Below are positions 1 through 8,246 of a stretch of DNA of 64,000 bases, piece by piece. Under the pieces are notes generated by a model. The model saw nothing but the letters and a program-made list of their open reading frames with translations. It ran no database searches and had not been told where the DNA came from. The stretch's first letter is position 1, and the number at the start of each line of letters is the position of its first letter. Source of the DNA: Globicatella sulfidifaciens DSM 15739 (lineage in GTDB: Bacteria > Bacillota > Bacilli > Lactobacillales > Aerococcaceae); the NCBI RefSeq assembly GCF_900167405.1, contig NZ_FUWO01000002.1:1-64000 (forward strand), read 5' to 3'. A program made the position numbers and the translations under genes.

Positions 1-11
1 CTCTCATGAAA
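1..11 (-). rRNA. rrs: 16S rRNA gene, extreme 5' end (partial, runs off the left edge)
   Basis: Read on the minus strand, the window ends in TTTCATGAGAG, the form that precedes TTTGATCCTGGCTCAG at the start of Firmicute 16S genes. Only about the first ten bases can be inside the window. Support comes from the leader at 148-168, which reads GCTCATTGAAAACTGAACAAA on the minus strand (a typical rRNA-operon leader/boxA-like string), and from two strong tandem promoters. A palindrome at 3-21 overlaps the expected mature 5' end and could be part of the processing stem. The body of the gene is not visible. Confidence 0.65.
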
Positions 12-330
12 GTTTCATGAGTCGTTTCAGACTCTTACTATTTACTAGCTTGTATATTTATAGAGTTACCACTCTGTCTCGAATTTATATTCGGGTATGT
101 TGTGATAATTCAAATGAATTATCCCCTACACATTTTTGGTGTTTGTCTTTGTTCAGTTTTCAATGAGCTTCGTTGTTGCTTACTTAAGCAACTCCTATAT
201 AATATCACGTTTGATTGAAACTGTCAACAAGTTTTTTCAACTTTTTTTATTTCTTTTTCAATCTTTCGTCTTGTTCGCTTGGAACTCCCTTATAGTATCA
301 TGTTATCCGACACTCGTCAACACTTTTTTT
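12..330 (-). promoter_or_regulatory. rRNA operon leader with tandem promoters P1 and P2
   Basis: Two near-consensus minus-strand promoters with exact 17-bp spacers. P1 has TTGACG at 315-320 and TACTAT at 292-297. P2 has TTGACA at 222-227 and TATTAT at 199-204. Downstream, toward position 1, are the boxA-like leader string at 148-168 and several small palindromes (for example 104-123 and 3-21). Tandem strong promoters and a long structured leader are typical of Firmicute rrn operons. No protein is supported here. Confidence 0.8.
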
Positions 331-477
331 ACTTTATTTTTACATTTATCATCATATTTTGATATTTGATAATACTACTATTAAAAAATTATTATGATTA
401 CAATATTATGATAGTTTATATCGCGATATGATGATCACGATATATGGTATTACTTATCTATCTCTATAAATATTAAT

Positions 478-509
478 AGAGCCGAAACTATTTTTCTCGT
501 TTCGACTCT
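478..509 (-). terminator. Terminator of the mnmE-nudix-mnmG operon
   Basis: An inverted repeat of 11-nt arms (478-488 and 499-509) forms a full stem in the minus-strand RNA if one G-U pair is allowed. It lies about 60 bp beyond the mnmG stop and is followed by AT-rich sequence. The tail is only moderately U-rich, so strength is uncertain. Confidence 0.55.
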
Positions 510-571
510 TATTTTTTAGCTATTTGATTAATATAAATTTGAATTACATTCTTTAAAGTTTTGATTCCATG

Positions 572-2482
572 CTATTCTTTTTTATCGCCTAAGCGAGCGA
601 TTTTTCCTTGTTGAATATAAACAGTTAAAATCGCTATATCCGCTGGATTAACACCACTCACTCGACTTGCTTGTCCTAGTGTACTTGGTTGGATTTTTTT
701 CAAGCGGTCTCTAGCTTCTGTTGCTAAACTGTCCACCGCATCATAATCAATATCTTCTGGAATGAACTTTTCTTCCATTGATTTCATTTTATCGACTCTT
801 TGGTTTGCCTTAACAATATAACCTGCGTATTTTATTTGAATTTCAATTTGCTCTGCTATTTGACGTTCTAATGGACCTTCCTCACGAGGTATGATTCTTA
901 TTAAATCTCGATATCGAACCTCTGGTCTTTTTAGTAAATCCACTGCTAAAATACCATCTTTTAATTGTGTTGATTGAATACTGTCTAAATAATCAACCAA
1001 TCCTGGTGTTTTTGGAGTTAAACGTATATTGCTTAATCTTTCTAATTCTAGTTTGATTAGATTTTGCTTATTGATGAAAGCGTTGTATCGTTCTTGAGTA
1101 ACTAATCCTAATTGATAACCCATTTCTGTTAATCTTAAGTCTGCATTATCATGACGTAATAATAAACGATATTCAGCACGAGAGGTTAACAGTCGATAAG
1201 GTTCGGTTGTGCCTTTGGTAACTAAATCATCAATCATTACTCCGATATATCCTTCACTACGTTTCATTATGAAAGGTTCTTTTCCTTGAACTTTTAGTGA
1301 AGCATTAATCCCTGCAATTAAACCTTGTCCTGCAGCTTCTTCATAGCCACTTGTTCCATTCATTTGTCCTGCTGTAAATAAACCATTAATAAGTTTTGTT
1401 TCTAACGATAATGTTAATTGATGAGGAATTACAACGTCATACTCAATTGCATATCCCGGTCTCATCAATTGTGCATTCTCTAATCCTTTTATAGAATGCA
1501 GTATTTCCATTTGAACATCTTCTGGCATGGAAGTCGATAATCCTTGAACATACATCTCATCGGTACCTAATCCTTCTGGCTCGATAAAGATTTGATGACG
1601 TGGTTTATCACTAAAACGAACAATTTTATCTTCAATCGAAGGGCAATAGCGTGCACCTACTCCTTCGACTATTCCACTAAACATCGGTGCTCGATGAAGG
1701 TTTCCTCTAATAATCTCATGTGTCATTTCATTCGTATGGGTTAACCAACAAGGAACACTGTCTTCTTTATAGTTTTCATCAGGTGTTAAAAATGAAAAAT
1801 GATTAGGTTTCTCATCACCTGGTTGTATTTCGGTTTGATCAAAATCGATTGAGTTTTTATTAATTCTAGGTGGCGTACCTGTTTTAAAACGAGCAAGTTC
1901 AAAACCTAATTCTAATAAATTCTCTGATAACTTAATAGATGGCAAAGTATTGTTGGGACCTGATGAATATCCTAATTCACCAATTATGATACGTCCTCTA
2001 GAGGATGTTCCTGCAGTTAAAATAACTGCATTCGATAAATAACGCGCACCTGTTGAGGTCACAACACCTTTTACTTGATTATCTTCAACAATTAACTCCG
2101 TTACCAATCCTTGTTTTAAATCTAGATTCTCGGTGTTTTCTAACACTTGTTTCATTGATTGAGCATATAGCTGTTTATCCGCTTGTGCTCTTAAAGCTTG
2201 AACTGCTGGACCTTTTCCAGTATTTAGTAAACGCATTTGAATATACGTTTTATCGATATTGCGACCCATTTCTCCACCTAAGGCATCGATTTCTCGCACT
2301 ACGACGCCTTTAGCTGGTCCACCGATAGATGGATTACATGGCATAAAAGCGACCATCTCTAAACTTAATGTTAACAATAATGTTTTACTTCCCATCCGGG
2401 CACTGGCTAGAGCTGCTTCCGACCCAGCGTGTCCCGCACCTACGACAATAACGTCATAGGAACCTGCTTCAAATTGTTTCAT
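572..2482 (-). CDS. mnmG: MnmG (GidA), tRNA U34 carboxymethylaminomethyl synthase, FAD subunit
   Basis: Partner of MnmE in making the cmnm5 modification at wobble U34 of tRNAs that read split codon boxes; cytoplasmic. The protein has 636 residues, the usual length. The N-terminal dinucleotide-binding motif GAGHAG is at residues 15-20. The GidA signatures [11 protein letters not shown] and [13 protein letters not shown] are present, and the C-terminal helical MnmE/tRNA-binding region is complete. The start ATG is preceded by AAGGGGA. It is the last gene of a minus-strand run with the NUDIX gene (13-bp gap) and mnmE, next to the rRNA operon. This is the classic origin-proximal position. Confidence 0.97.
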   Translation of the reverse strand: MKQFEAGSYDVIVVGAGHAGSEAALASARMGSKTLLLTLSLEMVAFMPCNPSIGGPAKGVVVREIDALGGEMGRNIDKTYIQMRLLNTGKGPAVQALRAQADKQLYAQSMKQVLENTENLDLKQGLVTELIVEDNQVKGVVTSTGARYLSNAVILTAGTSSRGRIIIGELGYSSGPNNTLPSIKLSENLLELGFELARFKTGTPPRINKNSIDFDQTEIQPGDEKPNHFSFLTPDENYKEDSVPCWLTHTNEMTHEIIRGNLHRAPMFSGIVEGVGARYCPSIEDKIVRFSDKPRHQIFIEPEGLGTDEMYVQGLSTSMPEDVQMEILHSIKGLENAQLMRPGYAIEYDVVIPHQLTLSLETKLINGLFTAGQMNGTSGYEEAAGQGLIAGINASLKVQGKEPFIMKRSEGYIGVMIDDLVTKGTTEPYRLLTSRAEYRLLLRHDNADLRLTEMGYQLGLVTQERYNAFINKQNLIKLELERLSNIRLTPKTPGLVDYLDSIQSTQLKDGILAVDLLKRPEVRYRDLIRIIPREEGPLERQIAEQIEIQIKYAGYIVKANQRVDKMKSMEEKFIPEDIDYDAVDSLATEARDRLKKIQPSTLGQASRVSGVNPADIAILTVYIQQGKIARLGDKKE

Positions 2483-2495
2483 CTAATTTCCCCTT

Positions 2496-2963
2496 TTAAT
2501 AAAATTCGACACTTTGTTCTATCAGTTGATTAGCGACATAAGTAAATTTTGCAGAAAAATAGGGTCTTCGATCTAAAATCCATTGTAGAAAAATATAGTC
2601 GCCTTCCCAAGTCGGTTTGTTCATAACATCTTCATAATTGACCCATTCCAAAGTACCCTCTGGACAATTTTCAATTAAATTTCCTGAAAACTCGGTGACA
2701 CGGTAGACAAAACTATACCAGTCTTGGCCATCTTGTGTGAAATTTGGAAATGTTATAAATCCACATAATTCCAATTTTTCAGCAATTAATCCTGTTTCTT
2801 CATAAATTTCTCGTTTAGCACATTCTTCTGGCGTTTCACCTATTTCAAACTTACCACCGACACTGACCCATTTACCTTGATGGATATCATTTTCTTTTTT
2901 ATTACGATGTAACAATAATAATTGTGAGCCATTATCGATATAACATATTGTTGATAATTTCAT
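2496..2963 (-). CDS. NUDIX hydrolase (MutT-like, possible 8-oxo-dGTP diphosphatase)
   Basis: A 155-residue NUDIX-fold pyrophosphohydrolase. The Nudix box Gx5Ex7REUxEExGU is intact at residues 37-59, with catalytic REIYEE at 51-56, so it should bind divalent metal and hydrolyse a nucleoside-diphosphate-linked substrate. Length and N-terminal style resemble Gram-positive MutT/8-oxo-dGTPase proteins, but substrate cannot be read from the box alone. It sits between mnmE (8-bp gap) and mnmG (13-bp gap), so it is very probably cotranscribed with these tRNA-modification genes. A NUDIX gene inside this pair is not the standard arrangement. Confidence 0.85.
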   Translation of the reverse strand: MKLSTICYIDNGSQLLLLHRNKKENDIHQGKWVSVGGKFEIGETPEECAKREIYEETGLIAEKLELCGFITFPNFTQDGQDWYSFVYRVTEFSGNLIENCPEGTLEWVNYEDVMNKPTWEGDYIFLQWILDRRPYFSAKFTYVANQLIEQSVEFY

Positions 2964-2971
2964 TTTAGCCT

Positions 2972-4351
2972 CTACTTTCCTAGACAGAACTGACTAAACA
3001 GTTTATTCAATAATTCATCTTGAACGCTCTCACCCGTTATTTCGCCTAAAAGATCCCATGCTTTTGTAAAATCGATTTGAATTAAATCAACTGGCATTCC
3101 CATCTCAACAGAACTTAATACTTCATTTAATGAATCAACCGCTTGATTAAGCAATGCGACATGACGTGTATTGAGTAAGTAGTTAACATCTGTTGATTGA
3201 ATTTCACCAGCAAAAAACTTTTTTTCTATTGCAGCTTCTAAAACTTCGATGCCTTGTTCTTCTATCATAGAGGTTGCAATTAATTCATCTTGTTTAATAT
3301 AAGGACTCAAAGATTCCATCGTCAATGCAGGTTTTAAATCTTGTTTGTTTAATAAGATTAAGCGATTCATGCCATTCGTTGCTTCAAGTAATTCTTTGTC
3401 AACCGGTTGTAATGTCTCAGATTGATTTAATATTAAGATAATCAAATCGGCCTGTTCTATCATTTTACGCGATTTTTCTACACCTATTTTCTCTACTACT
3501 TCATCCGTTTCACGAATGCCTGCAGTATCAATTAATTGTAATGGAACACCTCTTACGTTGACATATTCCTCTATGATATCACGTGTTGTTCCTTCTATAT
3601 CAGTAACAATCGCTTTATCTTCGCCTATTAATCGGTTTAAAAGACTCGATTTCCCAACATTTGGACGACCTACAATAGCGGTTTTAATACCATCTCTAAA
3701 TAATTTCCCTTGTTGAGCTTGAGATAAAATATTTAAGATTTGTTTCTTAACAGCCAATCCTGTTTCTTCAAGTTGCTTTAATGATAATTCTTCTACATCA
3801 TCATATTCAGGATAATCAATGGTTACTTCTACTTGTGCTAGTGTGTCTAACATATTTTGTCTCAAACTACGGATTTTTTTCGATAAACTTCCACTTAATT
3901 GATTCACAGATGCGCTCATGGCCTTACTAGTTTTAGCTTGAATTAAATCCATCACCGCTTCTGCTTGCGATAAATCAATTCTTCCATTTAAAAATGCGCG
4001 TTTGGTGAATTCTCCTGGTTCGGCTAATCGTGCCCCTTGTTTTAAGACCAGCTCTAATATTCTTTGAACGGCCATTATGCCACCATGACAATTTATTTCA
4101 ATAATATCTTCTGTCGTAAATGATCGTGGTGCACGCATGACACTCACCATAACTTCATCCATTATCTCGTTATTATGAGGATCAATTATATGACCGTAAT
4201 TAATGGTATGTGATGCGACTTTTTGAAGATCTTTACCTTTAAAAATTTGATTAGCATATTGAATTGCTTCAGACCCACTTAAACGTACAATCCCGATAGC
4301 ACCTTCCCCTAAAGCTGTGGAAATAGCAGCAATTGTGTCTAATTGGTACAT
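2972..4351 (-). CDS. mnmE: MnmE (TrmE), tRNA modification GTPase
   Basis: GTPase that works with MnmG on wobble uridine of tRNA. I place the start at the ATG ending at 4351 (MYQLDTIAA), which has AAGGAG nine bases upstream and matches family N-termini, giving 459 residues. A longer in-frame extension to 4423 runs through a terminator hairpin and has no ribosome site. Seen: N-terminal formyl-THF-binding domain, G1 motif GRPNVGKSS near residue 228, G3 DTAG, G4 NKQD, and the C-terminal FCLGK, which carries the catalytic Cys. Transcription may be controlled by the leader hairpin upstream. Confidence 0.96.
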   Translation of the reverse strand: MYQLDTIAAISTALGEGAIGIVRLSGSEAIQYANQIFKGKDLQKVASHTINYGHIIDPHNNEIMDEVMVSVMRAPRSFTTEDIIEINCHGGIMAVQRILELVLKQGARLAEPGEFTKRAFLNGRIDLSQAEAVMDLIQAKTSKAMSASVNQLSGSLSKKIRSLRQNMLDTLAQVEVTIDYPEYDDVEELSLKQLEETGLAVKKQILNILSQAQQGKLFRDGIKTAIVGRPNVGKSSLLNRLIGEDKAIVTDIEGTTRDIIEEYVNVRGVPLQLIDTAGIRETDEVVEKIGVEKSRKMIEQADLIILILNQSETLQPVDKELLEATNGMNRLILLNKQDLKPALTMESLSPYIKQDELIATSMIEEQGIEVLEAAIEKKFFAGEIQSTDVNYLLNTRHVALLNQAVDSLNEVLSSVEMGMPVDLIQIDFTKAWDLLGEITGESVQDELLNKLFSQFCLGK

Positions 4352-4369
4352 ATCATCACGCTCCTTCTT

Positions 4370-4425
4370 AAAATATAAAAAAGTGCCTAAACTACCCCTA
4401 TTCATCATAGGAGTAGTTAGCACTT
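4370..4425 (-). terminator. Intrinsic terminator/attenuator hairpin in the mnmE leader
   Basis: Minus-strand RNA from 4425 to 4381 folds into a long stem with two small bulges: AAGTGC pairs with GCACTT and CTACTCCTA with TAGGGGTAG. The loop has about 7 nt and a U-rich tail reaches 4370. It lies about 20 bp upstream of the mnmE ribosome site. Because a promoter can be read just upstream (4453-4481), it may act as an attenuator rather than only as the end of an upstream transcript. Confidence 0.7.
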
Positions 4426-4452
4426 TGACTGCTTAGTATTCATTTCGATTGA

Positions 4453-4481
4453 ATTATACAAAAAATAGTTTCAGAATGCAA
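4453..4481 (-). promoter_or_regulatory. Predicted promoter for mnmE operon
   Basis: Minus-strand TTGCAT (4476-4481), 17-bp spacer, TATAAT (4453-4458). Predicted transcription start is near 4446, about 20 nt before the leader hairpin. Called from consensus match only. Confidence 0.55.
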
Positions 4482-4533
4482 CTATCGAAATCGATAATTG
4501 TTGTGGAAACACTATTATTTCCTAAAATACAAT

Positions 4534-4665
4534 GGGAGTGGCCAAGATGTAGAAAATCAAATGATTTTTACTTCATCTGTTCAATCCTCAAGTTGAGTCG
4601 GTCTCAAACGGATCTTTAAAACATAGCTTAACGCCACTCAAACATTGGCATTGTCATTATCAAGC
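4534..4665 (-). repeat. Degenerate copy (R1) of the intergenic hairpin repeat family
   Basis: It contains GGGAGTGG, then a GTAGAAAATC/GATTTTTAC hairpin module, GTTGAGT, a diverged TCTCAA stem with loop, and CCACTCAA, in the same order as the repeat at 6199-6436. Many substitutions show it is an older or decayed copy. It fills most of the gap between the lipoprotein gene and mnmE. Confidence 0.6.
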
Positions 4666-4712
4666 AAAAATTGATTGAAGTTATCATTTTTGCCTCGCCA
4701 CCTTTATCATAA

Positions 4713-5840
4713 TTATGAAAACGATTGGTTAATATCCGTTTTCCACATGTCATTAGGATACCATAATCCACCATCAGGATAACTTATGGTATTAGGGGTC
4801 ATGCCTAGACCGTTAACTGTTAATTGAACAGCTTCCACACCATAATGTTCTATCATGGTCATGACAATCGCTGGAATAACACCTCGTTCTGTCACTTCAT
4901 TTTGATTCATAGCCGCAACAATTCCCGGTGTAAAATCGACATTAATATAATAAGTTTCTTTATTAATTTTATTAACTGAAATATCTGGTGTTATCCAACC
5001 TAATGTTTGAAATAATTTTGTGTAAATATTAGCTGATTCTTCATTCGTTTGAAACTTTATGGGCGCCACATCATCTACTAATACCAATTTATTATCTACT
5101 TGTTGTGGTGCTTTAATCGGAATTTGTACTTGAAAATAACTATTCTGACTAATGCTCGATAGGACTAAGCTATCATCTGGATTAATTTCAGCTACAATCC
5201 CCAAACCTTTAGCAAAATATTTTTTTTGTTGGCCATCTTGATAAGCAACTTCTACTACATCTTGATAAGTCGATCCGTTTATATTTACTGTTTCATATAA
5301 ATTAGTGATACTGGCTATTTCTTCAGACGACATTTCCCAAGAATTTCCTTTTTGGATTGGTGCTTTTAAAATTATGTTGGATCTTTCTGTCGATAAATTA
5401 GATAATTGATTACTTGGAATATTGGTGCCTTCTCCAACACCTAAATCACTGATTTGTTGTTCATCCCAAGCATAATAGTGATTTGAAATGGATGTTGGTT
5501 TTTGTTCCCTAACTTGCATCATTTTTAAATTACCATCAACAAACTCCATATATCGAAAAAATTCTTGATCATTCTCAATATATTGATTAATTTGATTAGG
5601 TTGTATCGGGATAAAATCAACGATATCATCAAAATTCATCGGCTCATCATAAGCTACTTCATTTGTAATCTCAATATTTACCGTTTTTTCTTCTCCCTTA
5701 TTTTTGTGGGACGCTTGTTCAATATTTTGCTTTTCCGTTATATAGGCTTGTCTTTCTTCACTTAATCGAATCATCGGCTCTTTACTACAAGCACTTAAAA
5801 ATATAATGGATAAAAGAATAATAACATTTGGATGTTTCAT
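4713..5840 (-). CDS. Lipoprotein with a C-terminal GerMN-like domain
   Basis: A 375-residue exported lipoprotein: hydrophobic signal peptide with lipobox LSAC and lipidation Cys18, then a charged linker. The central part (about 60-250) has unassigned beta-rich sequence. The last 110 residues resemble GerMN ('sporulation and spore germination') domains, with the pattern I..DF.PG and TMIEHYGVEAVQLTVNG. GerMN domains occur in envelope lipoproteins also outside sporulators; the exact role is unknown. It stands alone between the tre operon and mnmE, flanked on both sides by members of the hairpin repeat family. Domain assignment is by eye and tentative; the lipoprotein call is firm. Confidence 0.7.
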   Translation of the reverse strand: MKHPNVIILLSIIFLSACSKEPMIRLSEERQAYITEKQNIEQASHKNKGEEKTVNIEITNEVAYDEPMNFDDIVDFIPIQPNQINQYIENDQEFFRYMEFVDGNLKMMQVREQKPTSISNHYYAWDEQQISDLGVGEGTNIPSNQLSNLSTERSNIILKAPIQKGNSWEMSSEEIASITNLYETVNINGSTYQDVVEVAYQDGQQKKYFAKGLGIVAEINPDDSLVLSSISQNSYFQVQIPIKAPQQVDNKLVLVDDVAPIKFQTNEESANIYTKLFQTLGWITPDISVNKINKETYYINVDFTPGIVAAMNQNEVTERGVIPAIVMTMIEHYGVEAVQLTVNGLGMTPNTISYPDGGLWYPNDMWKTDINQSFS

Positions 5841-6198
5841 TCAATAAATCCTTTCTAGATAAAATACGACGTATTTAAATTATAATATTCTTTATAACAA
5901 ATCAATTTTACGTAAATTAAGCTATAATTTCAAGCTTTAATCTGTTGGAAGAACCTTAACGAATCAAACCTTTATTATTTTATTGAAAAAAAACATCAAA
6001 AATGGTATGCCTACAAAAATATTTTCATGTTATTGAAAATGAATTTACCAGGCGCAATGAAACTGAATAAAATAACCATAAAAACTTCTCCAAGGAATTG
6101 AGGTCTCAACAACATTTAGTGACGAGCAAGTTCTTCCACAATAAAAAGATGAGTTTATTTGGTATTTTATTTACTACATCCATCTTTTAATGTTGTTT
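5841..6198. other. AT-rich intergenic stretch, no gene seen
   Basis: Between the lipoprotein gene start and repeat R2. No open frame with a ribosome site is visible. A weak inverted repeat (AAAAAGATG at 6143-6151 with CATCTTTT at 6181-6188) is the only structure noticed. The lipoprotein promoter probably lies in the first 100 bp. Confidence 0.5.
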
Positions 6199-6436
6199 TG
6201 GGAATGGGCCAGAAGTAGAAAATTGAACAATTTTCGCTTCGTCAACCCACCCCCGCACAGTTGGGAGTGGACTAGAAGTAGAAAAGCGAATGATTTTCGC
6301 TTCGTCAACCCACCCCCGCATAGTTGAGTAGGCCTCAACCTGCGTCTTTCGACTTGTTTGAGGCCACTCAACCACTGCGCTTTTAATTATCGCAAAATAA
6401 TTTGATTGTATTTATAAAGTTTATGCTCAACCTCGT
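6199..6436 (-). repeat. Intergenic hairpin repeat R2 (two hairpin modules)
   Basis: Two tandem copies of a module of about 63 bp (around 6199-6262 and 6263-6325), each with GAAGTAGAAAA and CGCTTCGTCAACC. These are followed by a stem GGCCTCAA (6331-6338)/TTGAGGCC and a tail matching the left end of repeats R3 and R4 in reverse complement. The element is inverted relative to R3 and R4, but the 19-nt loop inside its stem is not inverted. Open frames crossing it (65 and 62 codons) are artefacts of the repeat. Confidence 0.85.
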
Positions 6437-6504
6437 TTTTGCAAAGAACCACTAACAAGCCATACCGGCAAAATTTATAATCCCCAAAGATACTATTTTT
6501 ACTT

Positions 6505-6546
6505 AAAAAGCACTGAAAGTACTTAGTTCAGTACCATTCAGTGCTT
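6505..6546 (-). terminator. Terminator of the tre operon
   Basis: Arms AAGCACTGAA (6508-6517) and TTCAGTGCTT (6537-6546) form a perfect stem. In the minus-strand RNA a short U run follows the distal arm. It begins 15 bp beyond the treC stop. Confidence 0.8.
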
Positions 6547-6560
6547 ATATTGATAACTAA

Positions 6561-8222
6561 TTATTTTAATCGTTTTAAAACAATTGTCTCGTAAGGAGAT
6601 AATTTAACTGATTGATTAACCACTTCTGCAGAGCCATTTCCAATCATTTTTTCTGCTGTTTGATTAAAACCGTCGGGTAATTCAACTTCAACTTCACCAG
6701 CATAAAAATGACTTAAAACTAAAATTTCTTCCGTCTCAGTGGTTCTCAAATACGCCATCACTTTTGGATCATCGAGTAAAATCCCTTGGTAAGTTCCATT
6801 AATTAAAGCATCTTCGGTTTTTCTTAAATGGATTAATTGTTTATAATATGCAAATATTCCATTCGGATTATTGAGTTCTGCTTCAACGTTTACTGTTGGA
6901 TAATTACTTGCTACATCTAACCAAGGTTGACCGGTAGTGAAACCAGCATTTTTCGACTGATCCCATTGCATAGGTGTCCGACTATTATCACGTGATTTCG
7001 CTTGAATAATAGCCATCACTTTGGCATCATCATACCCTTTTTCTAACATAATCTGATAGTTATTATGGGTTTCAATATCATTATACTCTGAAATTGTTTG
7101 ATAATTAGGATTAGTCATCCCAATTTCTTCACCTTGATAAATGTAGGGCGTTCCTCTTAAAAATTGAATCGTCGTTCCTAACATTGTTTGCGTCTCATAA
7201 GGATATTTTTCTACATCGCCAAAGCGACTATTTGAACGTGGTTGATCATGGTTATTTAAGAATAGTGCATTCCAACCCTCACCATCTGACATCCCTTGTT
7301 GCCATTCATCTAAAATAGCTTTTAATTCAATGAAATCAAAAGATGGATTACTCCACTTTTCACCCTCTTCATAATCTACTTTTAAATGATGGAAACTGAA
7401 AATCATTGATAATTCATTTTCTTGTGGATTAGTATAACGAATTCCGTTTTCAACGGTAGTTGAAGACATTTCTCCAACTGTCACAACATCCTCTCTTTGA
7501 CCGAAAGTCGCTTGATTCATTTCATTAATCCATTTATGTACGATTGGCGTATCCGTATAAAGTGACTTTTCTTGTGATGAACCAGGTTGTTCACTATCAA
7601 TCAGCTCAGGGTCTTTTCCTATCACATTTAAAACATCAAAACGGAACCCTTTTACCCCTTTGTCTAACCAGAAACGAACTACCTTGTATAATTCTTGTCT
7701 CACATTTGGATTATGCCAGTTTAAATCAGCTTGTGTTACATCATATAAATGTAAATAGTACAAATCTGTGTCACCAAATTTTTCCCAAGCGGGTCCACCG
7801 AATTTAGATTCCCAATTGGTAGGCAAAGACCCATCTGCTTTCAATGGACGTAAGTAGTAAAAATCTTGATAATAAGGATCTCCTGCTAAAGCTTTTTGAA
7901 ACCATTCATGTTCTGTTGAGGTATGATTAAAAACCATATCTAACATTAAATCAATATTGTGATTTTTAGCCACTGCTACCAATTTCTCAAAGTCTTCCAT
8001 GGTACCAAATAACGGATCAATTTCAATGTAATTACTAACATCATAACCATTATCATTTTGTGGTGATGGATAAAAAGGATTCATCCAAATCATATCGATT
8101 CCTAACTCAGCTAAGTAATCAATTTTCTCTATAATCCCTTTCAAATCTCCAATTCCATTACCATCAGTATCTTTAAATGATTTTGGATATAATTGGTAAA
8201 TTACTTTTTCTTTAATAGACAC
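6561..8222 (-). CDS. treC: TreC, alpha,alpha-phosphotrehalase (GH13)
   Basis: Cytoplasmic enzyme that splits trehalose 6-phosphate into glucose and glucose 6-phosphate. The protein has 553 residues, the family length. GH13 TIM-barrel motifs: YPKSFKDTDGNGIGDL at about residues 12-27, NPFYPSPQNDNGYD at about 48-61, nucleophile Asp196 in GFRFDVLN, acid/base Glu251 in TVGEM, and LNNHDQPR for the third carboxylate. The SPQNDNGYD string and the phospho-sugar PTS neighbour favour TreC over a plain oligo-1,6-glucosidase. It is cotranscribed with treB (24-bp gap). No treR is seen beside it. Confidence 0.9.
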   Translation of the reverse strand: MSIKEKVIYQLYPKSFKDTDGNGIGDLKGIIEKIDYLAELGIDMIWMNPFYPSPQNDNGYDVSNYIEIDPLFGTMEDFEKLVAVAKNHNIDLMLDMVFNHTSTEHEWFQKALAGDPYYQDFYYLRPLKADGSLPTNWESKFGGPAWEKFGDTDLYYLHLYDVTQADLNWHNPNVRQELYKVVRFWLDKGVKGFRFDVLNVIGKDPELIDSEQPGSSQEKSLYTDTPIVHKWINEMNQATFGQREDVVTVGEMSSTTVENGIRYTNPQENELSMIFSFHHLKVDYEEGEKWSNPSFDFIELKAILDEWQQGMSDGEGWNALFLNNHDQPRSNSRFGDVEKYPYETQTMLGTTIQFLRGTPYIYQGEEIGMTNPNYQTISEYNDIETHNNYQIMLEKGYDDAKVMAIIQAKSRDNSRTPMQWDQSKNAGFTTGQPWLDVASNYPTVNVEAELNNPNGIFAYYKQLIHLRKTEDALINGTYQGILLDDPKVMAYLRTTETEEILVLSHFYAGEVEVELPDGFNQTAEKMIGNGSAEVVNQSVKLSPYETIVLKRLK

Positions 8223-8246
8223 AGAATTTCCTCCTATATTAGTTGA

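Noticed and set aside
136-369. 77-codon plus-strand open frame in the rRNA leader
   Set aside because: It lies across two strong minus-strand promoters, has low-complexity Phe/Leu composition and no ribosome site.
4352-4423. 24-codon N-terminal extension of MnmE
   Set aside because: It runs through the terminator hairpin at 4381-4425, whereas the ATG at 4351 has a good ribosome site and matches family starts.
6174-6375. Two overlapping 62-65 codon frames on the minus strand
   Set aside because: They are translations of the tandem hairpin modules of repeat R2, including a repeated CGGGLTKRK-like string; there is no ribosome site or family.
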